9,927 bases of DNA from Quisquiliibacterium sp. (lineage in GTDB: Bacteria > Pseudomonadota > Gammaproteobacteria > Burkholderiales > Burkholderiaceae_E): assembly GCA_030830765.1 (NCBI GenBank), contig JAURMJ010000239.1, positions 1 to 9,927 of the forward strand, given 5' to 3'. Below are positions 6,778 to 9,927 of this stretch, in pieces. Position 1 is the first letter of the stretch. Each line of letters starts with the position of its first letter. The position numbers and the translations under genes are program-made. The notes under the pieces are model-generated. The model did not search any database and was not told the origin of the DNA. It saw nothing but the letters and a program-made list of their open reading frames with translations.

Positions 6778-9700
6778 ATGCTCTCACCCTACGCCGAATT
6801 GCATTGCGTCAGCAATTTCTCGTTCCTGCGCGGCGCCTCGCAGGCCGAGGAACTGGTGGAGCGAGCCCAGGCGCTTGGCTATGCCGCATTGGCCATCACC
6901 GATGAGTGTTCGCTGGCAGGCGTGGTTCGGGCACATCTGGCCGCCAAATCCTGCGAGCTGCCGCTGATCATTGGCGCTGAGTTCTCGCTGCGCGACTTGT
7001 ACCCGCCGCCCCTGCACCAGGTTCGCCTGCTGCTGCTGGCGCAAAACCGCAACGGCTACGGCAACCTCAGCGAACTGATCACGAAGGCCCGGATGCGTGC
7101 CGTCAAGGGCCGCTATCGTCTCGTCCCCGAGGACCTGGCCTGCGGTCTGGATGACTGCCTGGCGTTGCTGGTCCCACCACCAGCGCTGGCCATCGACGAC
7201 GACGGTCAGTTGCAAACCGCCTTTACCGCGCTGGTCGCTGATTTTGGCCAGCGTTTTGCCGCACGCTGCTGGCTGGCCGTCGAATTGCTGGCCCGCGGTA
7301 GCGATACCCGTCTGCTTGAGCGCCTGAGCGAGATCGGCAGACGCTGTGGCCTGCCGCTGGTAGCGGCCGGTGATGTGCTGTTTCATCTGCGCTCGCGCAA
7401 GAGCCTGCATGACACGATGACGGCCATCAGGCTGGGCAAACCGGTCCATGAACTGGGCTACGCAATCGCCTCCAACGCCGAGCAGCATCTGCGCAGCCGG
7501 CTACGGCTTGCACAGCTGTATCCGGCGGCATTACTCGAAGAAACCCTCGAGATCGCATCGCGCTGCAGCTTCTCGCTCGATGAGCTGCGCTACGAATACC
7601 CGCGCGAGATCGTTCCCGAAGGCGAAACACCGAGCAGCTGGCTGCGCAAACTCACCGAAGCCGGCATTCCAGGTCGTTATCCACAGGGGCTTCCAGACGC
7701 GGTACGCGCACAGATCGAACATGAACTGGCCCTGATTACCGAGCTGGGCTACGAGCCCTACTTCCTGACCGTGGCCGATCTGGTCGCATTCGCGCGCGGT
7801 CGCGGCATCCTGTGCCAGGGCCGTGGTTCGGCAGCCAATTCGGCGGTCTGCTACTGCCTGGGAATCACGGAGGTTGATCCGGCCCGGATGTCGGTGCTCT
7901 TTGAGCGCTTCATCAGCCGTGAGCGTAATGAACCACCCGATATCGATGTCGATTTCGAGCATCAGCGTCGCGAAGAGGTCATCCAGTACATCTATGCCAA
8001 ATACGGACGTCAACGGGCTGCGTTGACCGCCGCCGTCATCAGTTATCGGCCGCGTTCAGCGCTGCGTGATGTCGGTCAGGCACTGGGCATCGATGCGCAA
8101 CGACTGGACCAGGTCAGCAGCAATCAGCAGTGGTGGGACGGGCGACGCATCCTGGCCGAGCGGCTGGCGCAAAGCGGCTTCGATCCGGCGTCGGCCCTGG
8201 TCCAGCATTGGGTCAGCATGGCCAATGTGCTGCTTGGGTTTCCGCGTCATCTGTCGCAGCACAGTGGCGGTTTTGTGATCGCCCGTGATTCACTGACCCG
8301 GCTGGTACCAATCGAGAACGCCGCCATGACCGATCGCAGTGTGATCCAGTGGGACAAGGACGATCTGGATGCGCTCGGCCTGCTCAAGGTCGACGTACTG
8401 GCCCTGGGCATGCTCAGCGCGATCCGGCGGGCACTGCAGTTCATCACCGAGCGGCGCACCGGCAACCGCGAGGGTCTGTGCGAAGACGGCATCGCACGGC
8501 CGTTTCGCATCCAGGACATTCCAGCCGAGGATCCGGCCACCTACGAGATGATCAGCCAGGCCGATACCGTGGGCGTCTTCCAGATCGAATCACGCGCGCA
8601 GATGAGCATGCTGCCGCGCCTTCAACCGCGTTGCTTCTACGATCTGGTGATTGAGGTCGCCATCGTGCGACCGGGACCGATTCAGGGCGGCATGGTTCAC
8701 CCCTATCTGCGCCGGCGCCAGGGGCTCGATCCAGTCGAGTACCCGCGCGATGAGATCAAACCGGCGCTGGAGCGTACGCTGGGCGTACCGATCTTCCAGG
8801 AACAGGTCATGCAGATCGCGATGCTGGCCGCCGGCTTCAGCCCCGGCGAAGCCGATCAATTGCGTCGCGCGATGGCCGCCTGGCGCCGCAAGGGGGGTCT
8901 GGAAAAGTTCGAGACCCGGCTGATCGACGGCATGCTGGCGCGTGGCTACGAGCGCCCGTTCGCCGAATCAATCTTCCGGCAGATCCAGGGCTTCGGCGAA
9001 TATGGTTTCCCTGAGAGTCATGCGGCCAGCTTTGCGCTCCTGGTCTATGTCAGCTGCTGGATCAAACGCCATGAGCCGGCCGCTTTTCTGGCCGCGCTGC
9101 TTGATTCACAACCGATGGGGTTTTACGCGCCGTCAGAACTGGTGCGCGATGCGCGCGCGCATGGTGTCGAGGTGCTGGCAGTCGATGTGCTGTTCAGTGA
9201 CTGGGAGAGCACCCTGTGTGAACAAGACCCAGTGTCTGAACAAAACCGGCTGCATGATGAAGACACCTTGACTCACCCGCAACCGGCCGTCCGTCTTGGC
9301 CTGAACCGTGTCCGGGGTCTGTCGCAGGACGGCGCTCAGCGCCTGCTGAGCGCCCGCGCACGACGCCTGCGTGAACGTCTGAATCTGTCGGACACTGATG
9401 ACCTGCCCCGGCCGATGCCGACGCCGCCACATGTTTTCGCCTTTGACAGCGTCGAGGATCTTGCGCGCTGCGCACGGCTCGATCGCAGCGATCTGCAGGC
9501 CCTGTCCCACGCCAATGCATTGATCCAGCTGGCCGGTCATCGCGCCAATGCCCACTGGGAGGCGGCTGCCCATGCCCCAATGCCAGCACTGCTCGATGAA
9601 GCCCGCTTCGATGAGACACCGATCTCCTTGACCGAACCCGATGAAGGCAGCCAGATCATCGCCGACTATGCTTCGATCGGCATCCCGATGGGCAGACACC

Positions 9701-9927
9701 CGCTCGCCTTGCTGCGTCCGTGGCTGGCCCGCTATCGGGTTGAGCCGGCGTGCGTGCTGCAGGATTTCCCTGATGGCCGGCTGGCCCGGGCAAGCGGTCT
9801 GGTCACGCACCGGCAACGTCCTGAGACTGCCCGCGGCACCGTGTTCGTGACGCTGGAAGATGAAACCGGCGCAGTCAATGTGATCATCTGGCCTGCGCTG
9901 CTTGAGCGCTACCGCAAGGCCGTGCTG
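6778..9927 (+). CDS. dnaE2: Error-prone DNA polymerase DnaE2 (partial at 3' end)
   Basis: An uninterrupted 1050-codon frame runs from the ATG at 6778 past the window edge. It encodes the C-family polymerase used for SOS-induced translesion synthesis. The N-terminal PHP domain opens with ELHCVSNFSFLRGAS, the wording of DnaE2 rather than replicative DnaE1. The polymerase core includes CQGRGSAANSAVCYCLGI (346-363). The catalytic aspartates are D390 and D392 in PDIDVDFEH and D539 in KVDVLAL, aligning with D401, D403 and D555 of E. coli DnaE. Further hallmarks are SQHSGGFVI, VGVFQIESRAQMSMLPR, IVRPGPIQGG, the GFGEYGFPESHAASFALLVY block and SQPMGFYAP. A helix-hairpin-helix region follows from about 834, and an OB-fold begins near 1000 (GLVTHRQRP...VTLEDETG). 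Comparison with the family suggests only a few dozen residues are missing. In-frame stops upstream leave 6778 as the first start; it has no Shine-Dalgarno sequence. A polar stretch at about 814-834 looks like a lineage-specific insertion. The LexA box just upstream implies SOS induction. imuA and imuB are not upstream. Confidence 0.95.
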   Translation, partial: MLSPYAELHCVSNFSFLRGASQAEELVERAQALGYAALAITDECSLAGVVRAHLAAKSCELPLIIGAEFSLRDLYPPPLHQVRLLLLAQNRNGYGNLSELITKARMRAVKGRYRLVPEDLACGLDDCLALLVPPPALAIDDDGQLQTAFTALVADFGQRFAARCWLAVELLARGSDTRLLERLSEIGRRCGLPLVAAGDVLFHLRSRKSLHDTMTAIRLGKPVHELGYAIASNAEQHLRSRLRLAQLYPAALLEETLEIASRCSFSLDELRYEYPREIVPEGETPSSWLRKLTEAGIPGRYPQGLPDAVRAQIEHELALITELGYEPYFLTVADLVAFARGRGILCQGRGSAANSAVCYCLGITEVDPARMSVLFERFISRERNEPPDIDVDFEHQRREEVIQYIYAKYGRQRAALTAAVISYRPRSALRDVGQALGIDAQRLDQVSSNQQWWDGRRILAERLAQSGFDPASALVQHWVSMANVLLGFPRHLSQHSGGFVIARDSLTRLVPIENAAMTDRSVIQWDKDDLDALGLLKVDVLALGMLSAIRRALQFITERRTGNREGLCEDGIARPFRIQDIPAEDPATYEMISQADTVGVFQIESRAQMSMLPRLQPRCFYDLVIEVAIVRPGPIQGGMVHPYLRRRQGLDPVEYPRDEIKPALERTLGVPIFQEQVMQIAMLAAGFSPGEADQLRRAMAAWRRKGGLEKFETRLIDGMLARGYERPFAESIFRQIQGFGEYGFPESHAASFALLVYVSCWIKRHEPAAFLAALLDSQPMGFYAPSELVRDARAHGVEVLAVDVLFSDWESTLCEQDPVSEQNRLHDEDTLTHPQPAVRLGLNRVRGLSQDGAQRLLSARARRLRERLNLSDTDDLPRPMPTPPHVFAFDSVEDLARCARLDRSDLQALSHANALIQLAGHRANAHWEAAAHAPMPALLDEARFDETPISLTEPDEGSQIIADYASIGIPMGRHPLALLRPWLARYRVEPACVLQDFPDGRLARASGLVTHRQRPETARGTVFVTLEDETGAVNVIIWPALLERYRKAVL

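Noticed and set aside
6784..7488. Long antisense open frame (234 codons) opposite the start of dnaE2
   Set aside because: It is fully covered by the dnaE2 frame, whose PHP-domain motifs are clear, and its translation resembles no family. High GC commonly opens such frames.
9181..9300. Possible frameshift in dnaE2 where the sequence departs from the family
   Set aside because: Reading codon by codon, the same frame carries conserved blocks on both sides, so it is an insertion and not a break.
9133..9816. Antisense open frame (227 codons) near the window end
   Set aside because: It lies within the DnaE2 C-terminal coding region and shows no domain of its own.

Overview
The window looks like an ordinary chromosomal segment of a moderately GC-rich proteobacterium, most likely a gammaproteobacterium or betaproteobacterium. 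The best clue is a near-perfect LexA operator of the CTGT-N8-ACAG type; alphaproteobacteria use a different box. Gene density is high and intergenic gaps are short. There is no rRNA, tRNA, insertion sequence or CRISPR array, and no stretch over 200 bases lacks a gene. I cannot name the species.

Left part (1-2294, + strand): the last 79 residues of a CbbQ/NorQ-type AAA+ (MoxR-like) ATPase, overlapped by a stop/start ATGA with a complete NorD/CbbO-family protein carrying a C-terminal von Willebrand A domain. In characterised relatives this pair is a chaperone-like motor that activates a metalloenzyme (nitric oxide reductase or Rubisco). The client would have to lie upstream, outside the window.

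Middle part (2302-6181): three probable oxidative or catabolic enzymes. They are a DAO-family FAD oxidoreductase (- strand, PuuB/OrdL-like), a divergently transcribed two-lobed VOC/glyoxalase-like protein (+ strand), and an EthA-type Baeyer-Villiger flavoprotein monooxygenase (- strand). The first is convergent with norD, only 7 bases apart, and the last is convergent with the VOC gene. No shared pathway can be deduced.

Right part (6334-9927): a small Cys-rich DUF1272 protein (- strand) is divergent from dnaE2 (+ strand), the error-prone DNA polymerase III alpha subunit, which is cut by the window end after 1050 codons. dnaE2 is a long open frame from 6778 to the window edge with all three catalytic aspartates. 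An 18/20 match to the LexA consensus lies 34 bases before its start, so it should be an SOS gene with its own operator. Its usual partners imuA and imuB are not upstream. This SOS-controlled dnaE2, apart from any upstream imuAB and divergent from DUF1272, is the most notable feature; I see no clearly new multi-gene system.
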